Notes: generated from the sequence alone by a model not told the origin. A DNA stretch of 43,814 bases from an uncultured Bacteroidales bacterium (GCA_958418815.1 CATZGB010000024.1:1-43814), one strand, 5' to 3'; positions 17,090 through 26,829 are shown, numbered from the stretch's first letter. Numbers and translations are program-made.

Positions 17090-18346
17090 GTGCTTGATTT
17101 TCTTAAACGGATAATGGCCCTGGCGGCGATGCTGCTGGCTTGGGCACTCGGACTCGGAGCGGAGCAGACCGCCCCCCTTGTGTCGTTGCTCACAGTCTCC
17201 CCCGGCCCGCTGGTGTATGAGCTTGACGGCCACACCGCCATGCGTTTCCAGTCTCCAGCCGGCCAGGACTATGTGGTCAACTGGGGTGTCTTCGATTTCA
17301 GCGCCCCCAACTTCCTCTACCGCTTCGTCAAAGGGGAGACCGACTATATGGCCTGGCCATTCCCCTTTGAGACATTCATGGAGGAATACCGCCGCCAGGG
17401 ACGCGAGGTCACAGAGCAGGTTCTCAACCTCACCCCCGCACAGGCTCGCCGCCTTGAGGCCCTTGTGGCCCATAACCTGCGGCCCGAAAACCGCACATAC
17501 CGTTACAACTACATCTACGACAACTGCGCCACTCGTCCGCTGGCGTTCATACAGGCCGCCGTCGACCGTCCGGTCGAGATTCCAGACTTCAAAGGATTCA
17601 GGTACGGCGAGACCGGCCTCACCGACTCCCCGGGTCGACACTCTTTCCGTAAGGATATGTCCCGCTCACACGCCGACTATCCCTGGTATCAGTTTGGCAT
17701 CGACCTCGCCCTGGGCAGCGGACTCGACAAGGAAATCACCCCGAAGGAGCGCACCTACTCCCCTCTTTTCCTGAAAGAGGCATTGAGACGCGCGAAATAT
17801 GTCGCATCAAATGGCGAGACACGCCGCCTGGTGAAATCCACCGCCGTTATTCTCCCGGCGCGCGGCAGGGTCACCGAACGCCCAACACCCGCGTGGCTCT
17901 CTCCGACAGCCGTCACCCTGGCGGTGATGCTGATCTCCCTGTGGGTAGCGATCAGCGACATACGTCACAAACGGATTTCCCGCTGGTATGACTCGCTGAT
18001 ATACGGATGCTTTTTCATTGTCAGCCTGCTGCTGACATTCCTGATATTCATCAGTGTCCACGAAGCCACATCCCCCAACTGGCTATACCTCTGGCTCAAC
18101 CCGCTGACAGCCATCCCCGCCGCGCTGGTGTGGATAAAAAGTTGCGGACGCGTGGTATATTGCTACCATATTTGTAACTTTGTGGCACTGTTTTTGCTGT
18201 TGGCAATCGGAATCATCGGCATACAGGCCCTCAACACCGCCTTCTACCCGTTGATTCTGGCAGATATGGCGCTGTCAGCCCGTTATCTGCTCATACGCCG
18301 AGCCGACAAGCCGAAAAAAACGACTAAAACAACTACAACCGACTAA
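17090..18346 (+). CDS. Lnb N-terminal (DUF4105) domain membrane protein
   Basis: This 418-aa protein starts at a GTG (17090): an in-frame TAA just upstream forbids anything earlier, and the GTG preserves a basic leader. Residues about 25-250 are the DUF4105/Lnb domain, with conserved His48 in ELDGHTAMRF, WGVFDFSAPNF, and Cys146 in YNYIYDNCATR, the likely catalytic pair of this papain-like fold. Five hydrophobic segments follow (about 265-410). The family name-giver, enterococcal Lnb, moves an acyl chain to make lyso-form lipoproteins; a lipoprotein or protease-like role here is by family only. It is the first gene of a run continuing with the pseudo-phosphatase 6 nt later and secA. Confidence 0.85.
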   Translation: MLDFLKRIMALAAMLLAWALGLGAEQTAPLVSLLTVSPGPLVYELDGHTAMRFQSPAGQDYVVNWGVFDFSAPNFLYRFVKGETDYMAWPFPFETFMEEYRRQGREVTEQVLNLTPAQARRLEALVAHNLRPENRTYRYNYIYDNCATRPLAFIQAAVDRPVEIPDFKGFRYGETGLTDSPGRHSFRKDMSRSHADYPWYQFGIDLALGSGLDKEITPKERTYSPLFLKEALRRAKYVASNGETRRLVKSTAVILPARGRVTERPTPAWLSPTAVTLAVMLISLWVAISDIRHKRISRWYDSLIYGCFFIVSLLLTFLIFISVHEATSPNWLYLWLNPLTAIPAALVWIKSCGRVVYCYHICNFVALFLLLAIGIIGIQALNTAFYPLILADMALSARYLLIRRADKPKKTTKTTTTD

Positions 18347-18352
18347 AACGAC

Positions 18353-19960
18353 GTGGCAAAAAACCTGCCGACATTCAGCCGCAACAGCCTGGCAGCCCTC
18401 ATCCTGGGGGCCTCTGCCACCATGCCCGGTTTCGCGCAGGAATTGCCCCAGCGTCCGCAGCTCGTGGTCGGGATTGTCGTCGAGGGACTCTCGGATGACT
18501 ATCTCGAATTGCTACGCAGCCATTTCGGAGCCAACGGTTTCCGCCGGCTCGCCGACAAAGGTGTGACCATCCGCGACGTTGACTTCGGCACCCCCCTTGA
18601 CGGAGCGGCCTCCACCGCCCTGCTCTTCACCGGCGCGTCACCGGCAGTCAATGGTGTCGGCTCCGCCACCATCTACGACCGCGAAAGCCGCCGCCCGCAG
18701 GCCACCCTCCACGACGAGGCCACCATAGGCAACTTCACCTCCGAGACCCTGTCGCCAGTCCTGTTGGGCGCGTCGACCCTCTCCGACGAGCTGCGCATAT
18801 CCTCGGGCGGCCTCGGCTACGCATACTCCATAGCCGCCGACCCCGCCGAGGCCATCATCATGGCCGGCCATGCGGGGAACTCGGCATTCTGGATCAACGA
18901 CCTGACAGGCAAATGGGCAACCACCACATTCTACCGCGACCTGCCCCAGAAGCCCCAGGAGGTCAACCACCGCAACGCTCTTGAATACCGCCTCGACACC
19001 CTCCAGTGGGTGCCACTGATGGCCATCGAGCGCTATCCCGACCTGCCGTCATACAAGAAAGCATACCCATTCAGGCATACATTCCCCCGTAACGACAAAA
19101 ACCGTTTCAAGGCTTACAAAGCCTCTGCCGCGGCCAACTCCGACATCGCATCGATGGCGGTCGACTATCTCCGCACGATGCCCCTTGGGAAACGCGACGT
19201 GACCGACATGCTCGCGCTGTCGTTCTCGCTCGACCCCTATCCCTATTCACGCGACGCCGACAGCCGTCCCGAACTGATGGACAGCTACCTGCGTCTCGAC
19301 CGCGACCTGGGCCGCATATTCGACGCCATCGACGCGGCAGGCCCGGGGATGGACAAGACACTTGTCTTTGTCACCGGCACCCCCCTGACAAGACGCCAGC
19401 GCCGCGACGACGAGAAATGGGCCATACCCTACGGCGAGTTCTCTTCCCGCAAAGCCGTCTCGCTGCTCAACATGTACCTGATGGCCATCCACGGCAACGG
19501 CGAATGGGTGTCAGGCTACCACGACAGCCAGCTGTTCCTCAACCACAAACTCATAAAAGAGCGCGGCAAGGAGCTTGCCGACATGCGCACCGAGGCCGCC
19601 CGTTTCCTTGAGAGAATGAGCGGTGTGAGCCATGCATGGACCCTCGACGAGGTGCTGTCACGCCAGGCTTCTGAAAACCCCGAGGCTTTCCGCCGCAACA
19701 TCGTGGCAGCCACCGCCGGGGATGTCTTCATCGCCATAGCTCCCGGCTGGCAGGAAATCGACGACGATTCAGACACCGAAGCCCCGGTGACGGTGAGCCG
19801 CGCAGTCGCCTCCACCGCCCCGGCCTTCATCCTCGCGCCACAGGTGGCCCCGAGGGAAATCTCAGCTCCGGTCGACGCGCGGGCAATCGCCCCCACGGTC
19901 TGCCGCCTGCTGCGCATCCGCTCCCCCAACGGAGCCTCGCTTCCTCCCCTGCGCCTGTGA
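18353..19960 (+). CDS. PafA-type alkaline phosphatase homologue lacking active-site residues (probable pseudoenzyme)
   Basis: This 535-aa exported protein (leader to about residue 28, GTG start) follows the PafA/nucleotide-pyrophosphatase fold closely: LVVGIVV...DDYL, FTGASPAVNGV, STLSDELR, AGHAGNSAFWINDLTGKW, SYLRLDRDLG and GWQEIDDD..., IAPTVCRLLRI. Yet the catalytic positions are changed: the first metal Asp is Glu44, the nucleophile Thr/Ser block (TCAGH in PafA) reads GAAST, the DxxxH block reads LDPYPYS (about 293-299), and the DH of 'TADHG' reads TGTPL (about 341-345). It is intact and full length, so a structural or binding role is likelier than decay. Residue alignment was by eye. Confidence 0.75.
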   Translation: MAKNLPTFSRNSLAALILGASATMPGFAQELPQRPQLVVGIVVEGLSDDYLELLRSHFGANGFRRLADKGVTIRDVDFGTPLDGAASTALLFTGASPAVNGVGSATIYDRESRRPQATLHDEATIGNFTSETLSPVLLGASTLSDELRISSGGLGYAYSIAADPAEAIIMAGHAGNSAFWINDLTGKWATTTFYRDLPQKPQEVNHRNALEYRLDTLQWVPLMAIERYPDLPSYKKAYPFRHTFPRNDKNRFKAYKASAAANSDIASMAVDYLRTMPLGKRDVTDMLALSFSLDPYPYSRDADSRPELMDSYLRLDRDLGRIFDAIDAAGPGMDKTLVFVTGTPLTRRQRRDDEKWAIPYGEFSSRKAVSLLNMYLMAIHGNGEWVSGYHDSQLFLNHKLIKERGKELADMRTEAARFLERMSGVSHAWTLDEVLSRQASENPEAFRRNIVAATAGDVFIAIAPGWQEIDDDSDTEAPVTVSRAVASTAPAFILAPQVAPREISAPVDARAIAPTVCRLLRIRSPNGASLPPLRL

Positions 19961-20049
19961 ACCGCGCGGGGATTTGCGCGTTATATCAACTGACGCGTCA
20001 CACCATCTTTTCATCATTCAATACAAAACACCCCAACCATAATCATTTT

Positions 20050-23000
20050 ATGTCACTGACCACATTCCTGAGCAAGATTTTCGGCAACAAGTCGCAGCGC
20101 GACCTCAAGGAAATCAAGCCCACAATAGATAAAATCAATGCTATCGGCCCCACACTCAAAGGGCTGTCAAACGATGAGCTGCGAGGCAAAATCGACGAGG
20201 TGCGCGCCGACCTGGCCGCCTCCACCAAGGATGACCAGGAAGCGATAACCTCCCTGAAAGAGAAAATCGAGGAACTCCCCTTCGACGAGCGCCAGCCCCT
20301 CTGGGACGAAATCGACCAGCACGAGAAGAAGATACTCGACACGCTTGAGGACAAACTCAACGAACACCTCCCCATCGTGTTCGCCACAATGCGCGAGACC
20401 GCTGCTCGTTTCGCCGCCAACGAGACAATAGAGGTGACCGCCACCGACCTTGACCGCAAGCTGGCTGTAGAGGGACGCGAGTTTGTCACCATCGACGGCG
20501 ACAAGGCCATCTGGAAAAACAAATGGATGGCCGGCGGGAACGAAATCACCTGGGACATGACCCACTACGACGTGCAGCTCATCGGCGGCGTGGTGCTTCA
20601 CTCCGGCAAAATCGCCGAGATGGCCACCGGTGAAGGTAAGACCCTCGTGGCCACACTGCCCGTGTTCCTCCGTTCGCTGTCACGCCGCGGCGTGCATGTG
20701 GTGACCGTCAACGACTATCTCTCCAAACGAGACTCAGAGTGGATGGGCCCGCTCTACATGTTCCACGGTTCGACGGTCGACTGCATCGACAAGCACCGCC
20801 CCAACACCCGCGAGCGCCGCAACGCCTATGAATGTGACATCACCTTCGGAACCAACAACGAGTTTGGTTTCGACTACCTGCGCGACAACATGGCCATGGC
20901 CCCAGAAGACATGGTGCAGCGCAAGCACTACTACGCCATCGTCGACGAGGTCGACTCGGTGCTTATCGACGACGCCCGTACCCCCCTCATCATCTCCGGC
21001 CCTGTCCCCAAAGGTGAAGACCAGCTCTTCAACGACTACAAGCCCAACGTGGAGAAGGTCTTCCAGGCACAGCGCAAACTGGTGACACAGATTCTCGCCG
21101 AGGCCAAACAGAAGATAGCATCAGAAGACAAAGAGACCCGAAAAGAGGGGGAACTCCTGCTGTTCCGCGCCTTCAAGGGACTCCCCAAATATGGCCCGCT
21201 GATCAAGTTCCTCAGCGAGGAGGGCATGAAGAACGCCCTGCTCAAGACCGAGGCCTACTATCTCCAGGACAACTCCCGCGAGATGCCCAAGGTCACCGAC
21301 CCCCTCTTCTTCGTCATCGACGAGAAAAACCGCTCGGTGGAGCTGACCGACAAAGGCTTCGACGTGCTGACCGACCGCAACCAGGATCCCCAGTTCTTCG
21401 TGCTTCCCGACATCGCCGCCAAGCTCTCAGAGCTGGAGAATGTGGCCGACGTCTCCGAACGCCAGCAGCTCAAGGATGAGGCGATGGCCGACTATGCCAT
21501 CAAGTCTGAGCGCGTCCACACTGTCACACAGCTCCTTAAAGCATACACCCTCTTCGAGAAAGACAACGAATATGTCATCGACGATGGCAAAATCAAAATC
21601 GTCGACGAGCAGACAGGCCGTATCATGGAGGGACGACGTTACAGCGACGGCCTCCACCAGGCTATCGAGGCCAAGGAGGGTGTGAAGGTAGAGGCCGCCA
21701 CCCAGACCTTCGCCACCATCACGCTGCAGAACTACTTCCGCATGTACCACAAGCTGGCCGGTATGACCGGTACGGCAGAGACCGAGGCAGGTGAGTTGTG
21801 GGACATCTACAAGCTCGACGTGGTGACCATCCCGACCAACCGCCCTGTGGCCCGCTTCGACCTCGAAGACCGTGTCTACAAGACCAAGAAAGAGAAATAC
21901 GCCGCCGTGATCGAGGAAATCGTCAAGCTTCGCGACGCGGGCCGTCCGGTGCTGGTCGGCACCACCTCCGTGGAGATTTCCGAGCTGCTCAAACGAATGC
22001 TCGACATGCGCAAGATCGACTGCCAGGTGCTCAACGCCAAGCTCCACCAGAAGGAGGCGCAGGTCGTGGCCCTGGCCGGACGCGCCGGCACCGTCACCAT
22101 CGCCACCAACATGGCCGGACGCGGTACTGACATCAAGCTCACTCCCGAAGTCAAGGAAGCCGGAGGTCTCGCCATCATCGGCACAGAGCGTCACGAGAGC
22201 CGCCGCGTCGACCGCCAGCTGCGAGGCCGTTCGGGCCGTCAGGGCGACCCGGGTTCATCGGTGTTCTATGTGTCATTCGAGGATCAGCTGATGCGTCTGT
22301 TCGCCACCGACCGTGTGATGAAGATGCTCGACACCCTCGGCCTCAAAGAGGGGGAGATGATCGAGAGCCGCATGGTCACGAAAGCAATCGAGAACGCCCA
22401 GAAACGCGTGGAGGAGAACAACTTCGGCATCCGCAAGCGTCTCCTAGAATACGATGACGTGATGAACAAGCAGCGCACCTACATCTACAACCGCCGCCAT
22501 CACGCCCTCCTCGGCGAACGTGTCGGGATCGACATCGCCAACATGATCTATGACCTGGTCGAGAACCTCGTCCAGAGCTACGACCAGCCCACCGATTTCG
22601 ACGAGCTGTCGCTCGAGCTGATGCGCATACTCACCATCGAGGCACCTTTCACCGAGAAGGAATTCCAGAGCCTCAGCCGCGAGGAGAAGACCGAGCGCAT
22701 CGTGGCAGCCGTAAACGAGAACCTTGACCGCCGCAGCGAGCGCATCATCGAGATGGCAATGCCTGTTGTCAAGGATTGGGTCGAGAACCGTGGAGCCAAG
22801 GGCAAGATAATGGTGCCCATCACCGACGGCAAGCGCATCTTCAACCTCGGCGTGGACATCTTGGAGGCTTACAACTCGGGATGCAAGAACATCGTCAAGG
22901 AATGGCACAAGGGTGTGTTGCTCGTCACCATCGACGAGTTGTGGAAAGAACACCTGCGCGAGCTCGACGAACTGCGCCAGAGCGTGCAGAACGCATCTTA

Positions 23001-23514
23001 CGAGCAAAAAGACCCGCTGGTAATCTACAAGGTGGAGTCGTTCCACCTCTTCGAGAACATGCTCAACAACCTCAACACCAAGGCCCTGTCGGCCCTGATG
23101 AGAGGCCAGATATTCGTACAGCAGCGTCCGGCAGCAACCACCGCCGCGACCCCCTCCACCGCCTCGGCCACCCTTGAAAGCGAACGCCGCAAGGCCGCGA
23201 TGACCGACGAGGAGAAGAAGGCCGCAGCAGAGAAGGCCCTCGCTGAGGCAGAGGCCCGTCTGCGCGCCGCCCGCGCCCAGCGTCCGGAACTGAAGACCGC
23301 CGCGCCCTCTCGCCAGAACGACTACTCCCAGTACAAGGCCACCAAGGAAGGGCTGCCCGGCGAAAACGCCCAGCGGGCAGCTGCCGCCGGAGCCGGAGCT
23401 GCGGCCCACCGCCGTCCCGAGCCCGTCAAGGCGACACCCAAGGTAGGACGCAACGAACCCTGCCCCTGCGGTTCAGGTAAAAAATACAAGAACTGCTGCG
23501 GCAAAGGTGAATAA
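20050..23514 (+). CDS. secA: Protein translocase subunit SecA
   Basis: SecA is the ATPase that drives unfolded preproteins through SecYEG. The 1154-aa protein starts at ATG 20050 (MSLTTFLSKIFGNKSQRDLK, the usual opening), not at the upstream in-frame 19957. Walker A is MATGEGKTLVATL (near residue 195), Walker B is IVDEVDSVLIDDARTPLIISGP, and helicase motif VI lies in RQLRGRSGRQGDPGSS. The C-terminus ends in the zinc-binding SEC-C motif CPCGSGKKYKNCC, preceded by an Ala/Glu-rich linker. It is about 250 residues longer than E. coli SecA, mostly from an insert after the DEVD block (about residues 335-480), a feature of Bacteroidetes SecA. It lies 89 nt after the pseudo-phosphatase. Confidence 0.98.
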   Translation: MSLTTFLSKIFGNKSQRDLKEIKPTIDKINAIGPTLKGLSNDELRGKIDEVRADLAASTKDDQEAITSLKEKIEELPFDERQPLWDEIDQHEKKILDTLEDKLNEHLPIVFATMRETAARFAANETIEVTATDLDRKLAVEGREFVTIDGDKAIWKNKWMAGGNEITWDMTHYDVQLIGGVVLHSGKIAEMATGEGKTLVATLPVFLRSLSRRGVHVVTVNDYLSKRDSEWMGPLYMFHGSTVDCIDKHRPNTRERRNAYECDITFGTNNEFGFDYLRDNMAMAPEDMVQRKHYYAIVDEVDSVLIDDARTPLIISGPVPKGEDQLFNDYKPNVEKVFQAQRKLVTQILAEAKQKIASEDKETRKEGELLLFRAFKGLPKYGPLIKFLSEEGMKNALLKTEAYYLQDNSREMPKVTDPLFFVIDEKNRSVELTDKGFDVLTDRNQDPQFFVLPDIAAKLSELENVADVSERQQLKDEAMADYAIKSERVHTVTQLLKAYTLFEKDNEYVIDDGKIKIVDEQTGRIMEGRRYSDGLHQAIEAKEGVKVEAATQTFATITLQNYFRMYHKLAGMTGTAETEAGELWDIYKLDVVTIPTNRPVARFDLEDRVYKTKKEKYAAVIEEIVKLRDAGRPVLVGTTSVEISELLKRMLDMRKIDCQVLNAKLHQKEAQVVALAGRAGTVTIATNMAGRGTDIKLTPEVKEAGGLAIIGTERHESRRVDRQLRGRSGRQGDPGSSVFYVSFEDQLMRLFATDRVMKMLDTLGLKEGEMIESRMVTKAIENAQKRVEENNFGIRKRLLEYDDVMNKQRTYIYNRRHHALLGERVGIDIANMIYDLVENLVQSYDQPTDFDELSLELMRILTIEAPFTEKEFQSLSREEKTERIVAAVNENLDRRSERIIEMAMPVVKDWVENRGAKGKIMVPITDGKRIFNLGVDILEAYNSGCKNIVKEWHKGVLLVTIDELWKEHLRELDELRQSVQNASYEQKDPLVIYKVESFHLFENMLNNLNTKALSALMRGQIFVQQRPAATTAATPSTASATLESERRKAAMTDEEKKAAAEKALAEAEARLRAARAQRPELKTAAPSRQNDYSQYKATKEGLPGENAQRAAAAGAGAAAHRRPEPVKATPKVGRNEPCPCGSGKKYKNCCGKGE

Positions 23515-23539
23515 TCCCGGCATCTAAATCCGATTGCTA

Positions 23540-24877
23540 ATGGATAACAACAATAACAATCCGACACCGCAACCCGGCTCGGAGTCGCTCAACGAGCGGC
23601 TCCGCCGAGCCGCGGAGATGGCGCGCCGCAACATGGCGGCCGAGAACACTCCGCCAACACGGCCCGTGGAGGCCCCGCGTCAGCAACCGGCTACCCCTCC
23701 GAGGCCCGCAGCCCCGCAACGGCCCAGCGTCGAAACACCCAGGCCTGCCGCGCCGAAGCCTTCCCCCGCTTACCCGCCTCAGGCCAATCCCCCTTACACC
23801 CCACCGCGACAGCAACCGCCCCAGCAACAACCGCCGCAACGGTTTTTCGAACCGGAGCAGCAAACACGGCAGGAGGCACCACAGCAGCCGCCCATGCCGC
23901 CGCAACAGCCGCCACGCGACTATCCTCGGCAGCAAGCTCCCCGACGGCAACCGGCCCCGGTGTCAGAGCCTGCGAAGAGCAAGAAGACAATGATGATAAT
24001 AATCATCCTTGCCGTGCTTCTCGGCCTCGCCATACTCGCGGTGGTGTTGCTCTCTGCCAAGAACTCCTCAGAGATGGAGGCCCAGCAGCAGCAAATCGAG
24101 CAGCTTCAGCTCCAGAACGAGCAAATCCAGCTCGCCAACGAGTATGAAAGCCTCAACAACGAGTTCGCCCAGTATGAAAACCAGACCTCGCTGTTGGCCA
24201 ACGACTCGATTGTGCAGAAATACGCCGCGGCCCGCGCCCAGGTCGAGAAACTGCTTGACGAGCTTAAAAACGAGAAAAGCAAATCCGCGGCCCAGATTGC
24301 CAAGCTCAAAGGTGAAATCGAGACCCTGAAAGCCATTCTCCGCACCTATGTGGAGCAGATCAACGAGCTGCAGAAAGAAAACCAGTCGCTCCGCACTGAG
24401 AACGAGGAGGTCAAGGCCCAGAACTCACAGCTCACCCAGACCGTGCAGTCTGTGCAGGCCACCAACCAGCACCTGAGCGAACGGATGACATTGGCCGAAA
24501 AGCTCAATGTGACCGGAGTCAACCTCATCCCTCTCAACAAGAAAGGGAAAACGGAGAAGAATGTCACCAAGGCACGTCAGCTTGAAGTGACATTCACCAT
24601 CCCCCAGAACAACTCCACACCCGTTGGCGAGAAGACCATCTACCTGCGCATCACATCGCCCGAGGGAGACTTGCTCGGCAACGCCGGATCATTCAGCTTC
24701 GAGGGAGCCAACCTCCAGGCCACAGCCCGCAAGACCATCGAGTATCAGGGAGAGGAAATAGGCGGCATCAAAATCTACTGGGATGTCAACGCCACCCTCA
24801 CCCCCGGCGACTACACTGTCGAGTTATTCGCCGACAACTACCGACTGGCCTCACGCCGCTTCACCCTCAAGAAGTAA
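23540..24877 (+). CDS. Proline-rich, single-pass coiled-coil membrane protein
   Basis: This 445-aa protein has three parts. Residues 1-145 are a disordered Pro/Gln/Ala-rich cytoplasmic segment; a transmembrane helix lies at about 150-172 after KSKK, so the rest is extracytoplasmic. Residues about 175-320 are a Gln/Glu/Leu-rich coiled coil, and the last 110 residues form a beta-sandwich-like domain (RQLEVTFTIPQNN, TIYLRITSPEGDLLG, GDYTVELFADNYRLASRRF). I recognise no named family. It begins 25 nt after secA and is probably co-transcribed with it, ending at the large palindrome. An envelope-spanning structural or tethering role is inferred from architecture only. Confidence 0.8.
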   Translation: MDNNNNNPTPQPGSESLNERLRRAAEMARRNMAAENTPPTRPVEAPRQQPATPPRPAAPQRPSVETPRPAAPKPSPAYPPQANPPYTPPRQQPPQQQPPQRFFEPEQQTRQEAPQQPPMPPQQPPRDYPRQQAPRRQPAPVSEPAKSKKTMMIIIILAVLLGLAILAVVLLSAKNSSEMEAQQQQIEQLQLQNEQIQLANEYESLNNEFAQYENQTSLLANDSIVQKYAAARAQVEKLLDELKNEKSKSAAQIAKLKGEIETLKAILRTYVEQINELQKENQSLRTENEEVKAQNSQLTQTVQSVQATNQHLSERMTLAEKLNVTGVNLIPLNKKGKTEKNVTKARQLEVTFTIPQNNSTPVGEKTIYLRITSPEGDLLGNAGSFSFEGANLQATARKTIEYQGEEIGGIKIYWDVNATLTPGDYTVELFADNYRLASRRFTLKK

Positions 24878-24920
24878 TCCTGCGCACACAGCCACAAGCC
24901 ATCGCGCTCGCTGACAACAC

Positions 24921-24992
24921 AACTTATCAAACGGATTGCCATCCGGATGGAATTTCAAGCGATTCCAATCCGGATGGCAATCCGTTTAAGTT
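24921..24992. terminator. Large near-perfect palindrome between convergent genes
   Basis: Bases 24929-24953 and 24962-24987 are inverted repeats that differ by one extra A, around an 8-nt loop. Past a 3-nt bulge the stem resumes with AACTT/AAGTT (24921-24925, 24988-24992). Each arm contains an internal palindrome (CCATCCGGATGG on the left). It lies between the convergent genes ending at 24877 and 25015, so a bidirectional terminator is the simplest reading, though it lacks a long T-tract. Confidence 0.6.
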
Positions 24993-25014
24993 CAATCCCT
25001 GTCGGCCTCCGCCT

Positions 25015-26829
25015 TTACCGGCGGGAGAAGCGGTAGAGGCGGGCGGTGCGGCGCAATACCGGTCGCGAGGAATCGTAGAGATGGGTGAAGGTGTAGCCCT
25101 CTTGCTCAAACTGGGGCAGGTAGTTGTCGGCATCGACATCGGTTATCAGCAGATACCCCTCTGCGGGCTTGTTCTTGACGAAATTCTCGATGCGGTCGCC
25201 GAGATAGAAATTAAGTTCAAAGAAATGCACCGGGTCGCCGGCTGCCAGCTCCCCCTCCTCAATGAATTCATAAATCGTGCCTGACGAAGCCGGAGCTATG
25301 GCATCTATATCCATCGCCACAGGTCGCTGAGACTTGGCTTCAAGCACTCGTGGCTGATATGCCCCGTCCAAGGCAAAATACAGCCCGAAGGTCAACGCGC
25401 ATATGGCGTAGAGATAGCCTGCGGTGTAACGCCTCCTGTAATAAAGGTAGAAGAACCAGGCCATCCCGAGGAAGGGTGGCACACAGGCCGGCAAGGCCGC
25501 CAACCCTTTCAGCGAGGCGAGGCTCTCCATCATGGCGATGTTCTGGGCGGCGTGCCTGCCGTGGAAAATCGTGGTCGGCACCATCCCGTATTTCACCATC
25601 AGGAATGCGGCCGTCAGCAATATGCTCAATACCGCCAGCACCGTCCCGTAGACCTTGACCGCCCTTGACTTCACCTTTACAAGATATATCATATAGCGGG
25701 CCAGGAAATATGCGATGAACGGGTAAATCGGCATCAGGTAGACGCTCCTCTTGCTCTGCGGGAAGCAATAGAAAAGGAAGATGACAAAGATGCAGACAGC
25801 CGAGAACAAGTCGACCGGGTCTGCGTCCCTTATCCACGCCGTCAGCCGTCTCCACCACCCCGACAGCCTTCCCGCCAAGCCTGACAACCGCGCATCAGGC
25901 TGTCGAGAGTCGGAGCGGAGCGAATGGGAATCATCCTGCTCAACGAGTCCCACACGCCCCCTCCTGATTTTGCCGAGGCTGAACAGGGACAAGAGGGCCA
26001 ACAGAATCCATGGCACATATCCTCCAGCAAGCGTCAGGAAGTTGTAATGCCACGGATTCACACAGGAGTCATAGCTCATCGTGTTGGTCATACGCCCGAA
26101 ATTCTCCTCCATCACCAGGTCGAGAAACTCCTGACCTCCCTGGAGCCATGCCGCGTAATACCAGCACAGGGGCAAGATGAACGACGCGAGGCCCCACGCG
26201 GCCAGCAACAGGAACGCCCTGAAGAAGTTGACTCCGCGCAAAAGCAGGAAGACACCGAAGGCAAGACAGGGTATCAGCGAGCCGACAGGCCCTTTTGTCA
26301 GCGTGGCGCAGCTCATCAACAGTATCGCAAGCCACGGCACACCTTTGAGACCGCGCTCATAATACCTGTAAAACAGATACAGCGCACAGACCGTAAGAGC
26401 CGTCAGCACCATATCGACGCGGCAGTTGGCTCCCGCCCGATGAAGTTCAAACGCAGTCAGGGTGACAAGCGAGGCAAGGAAACCCACCTGAGTACCCTTC
26501 CGCCGGGAGTAGAAGACCATCCCGAACATCGTCATGGCAATCAGCGCCAACGCCGACGGCAACCGCGACGAGAACTCGCTGACCGTGCCGCCTGTCAGGA
26601 CCGACGCGGCAGCCACCGTCCAGTGGAAAAACGGTGGCTTGTAGGGAATCTCACCACCGTTGTTGCGGGGCAGCACCCAGTCGTCGCTGTCAAGCATCGA
26701 ATAGGCCACAACAGCCTCACGCGGCTCACCCTTGGTGTGAAAATCCGCCAGCCCGAGGAAAGGCAGAAGCGTGACACAGGCGACTATCAATAGCAGCCAG
26801 AAAGCGTTTCGGGAAGTAAATGGTTTCAT
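25015..26829 (-). CDS. ArnT-like GT39-family polyprenyl-phosphate glycosyltransferase
   Basis: This 604-aa inner-membrane enzyme should move a sugar from undecaprenyl phosphate to an envelope acceptor. The first hydrophobic segment is followed by FHTKGEPREAVVA, the acidic E-x-R loop of GT39/ArnT/PMT enzymes, then YKPPFFHW and SSRLPSALAL. About eleven to twelve hydrophobic segments span residues 10-460, followed by a soluble C-terminal domain (YEFIEEGELAAGDPVHFFELNFYLGDRIENF). ArnT adds L-Ara4N, and Francisella FlmK adds galactosamine, to lipid A phosphates. It lies 23 nt after proX on the same strand, and divergent from a NodB deacetylase and a GT2 that could supply its donor. Confidence 0.85.
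   Translation of the reverse strand: MKPFTSRNAFWLLLIVACVTLLPFLGLADFHTKGEPREAVVAYSMLDSDDWVLPRNNGGEIPYKPPFFHWTVAAASVLTGGTVSEFSSRLPSALALIAMTMFGMVFYSRRKGTQVGFLASLVTLTAFELHRAGANCRVDMVLTALTVCALYLFYRYYERGLKGVPWLAILLMSCATLTKGPVGSLIPCLAFGVFLLLRGVNFFRAFLLLAAWGLASFILPLCWYYAAWLQGGQEFLDLVMEENFGRMTNTMSYDSCVNPWHYNFLTLAGGYVPWILLALLSLFSLGKIRRGRVGLVEQDDSHSLRSDSRQPDARLSGLAGRLSGWWRRLTAWIRDADPVDLFSAVCIFVIFLFYCFPQSKRSVYLMPIYPFIAYFLARYMIYLVKVKSRAVKVYGTVLAVLSILLTAAFLMVKYGMVPTTIFHGRHAAQNIAMMESLASLKGLAALPACVPPFLGMAWFFYLYYRRRYTAGYLYAICALTFGLYFALDGAYQPRVLEAKSQRPVAMDIDAIAPASSGTIYEFIEEGELAAGDPVHFFELNFYLGDRIENFVKNKPAEGYLLITDVDADNYLPQFEQEGYTFTHLYDSSRPVLRRTARLYRFSRR

Noticed and set aside
22444..23409. 321-aa open frame on the minus strand
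   Set aside because: It lies wholly antisense to secA, whose motifs are certain; the frame is a by-product of GC-rich codon use.
25924..26793. 289-aa open frame on the plus strand
   Set aside because: It is antisense to the GT39 gene, is rich in Arg/Gln/His as shadow frames are, and shows no family motif.
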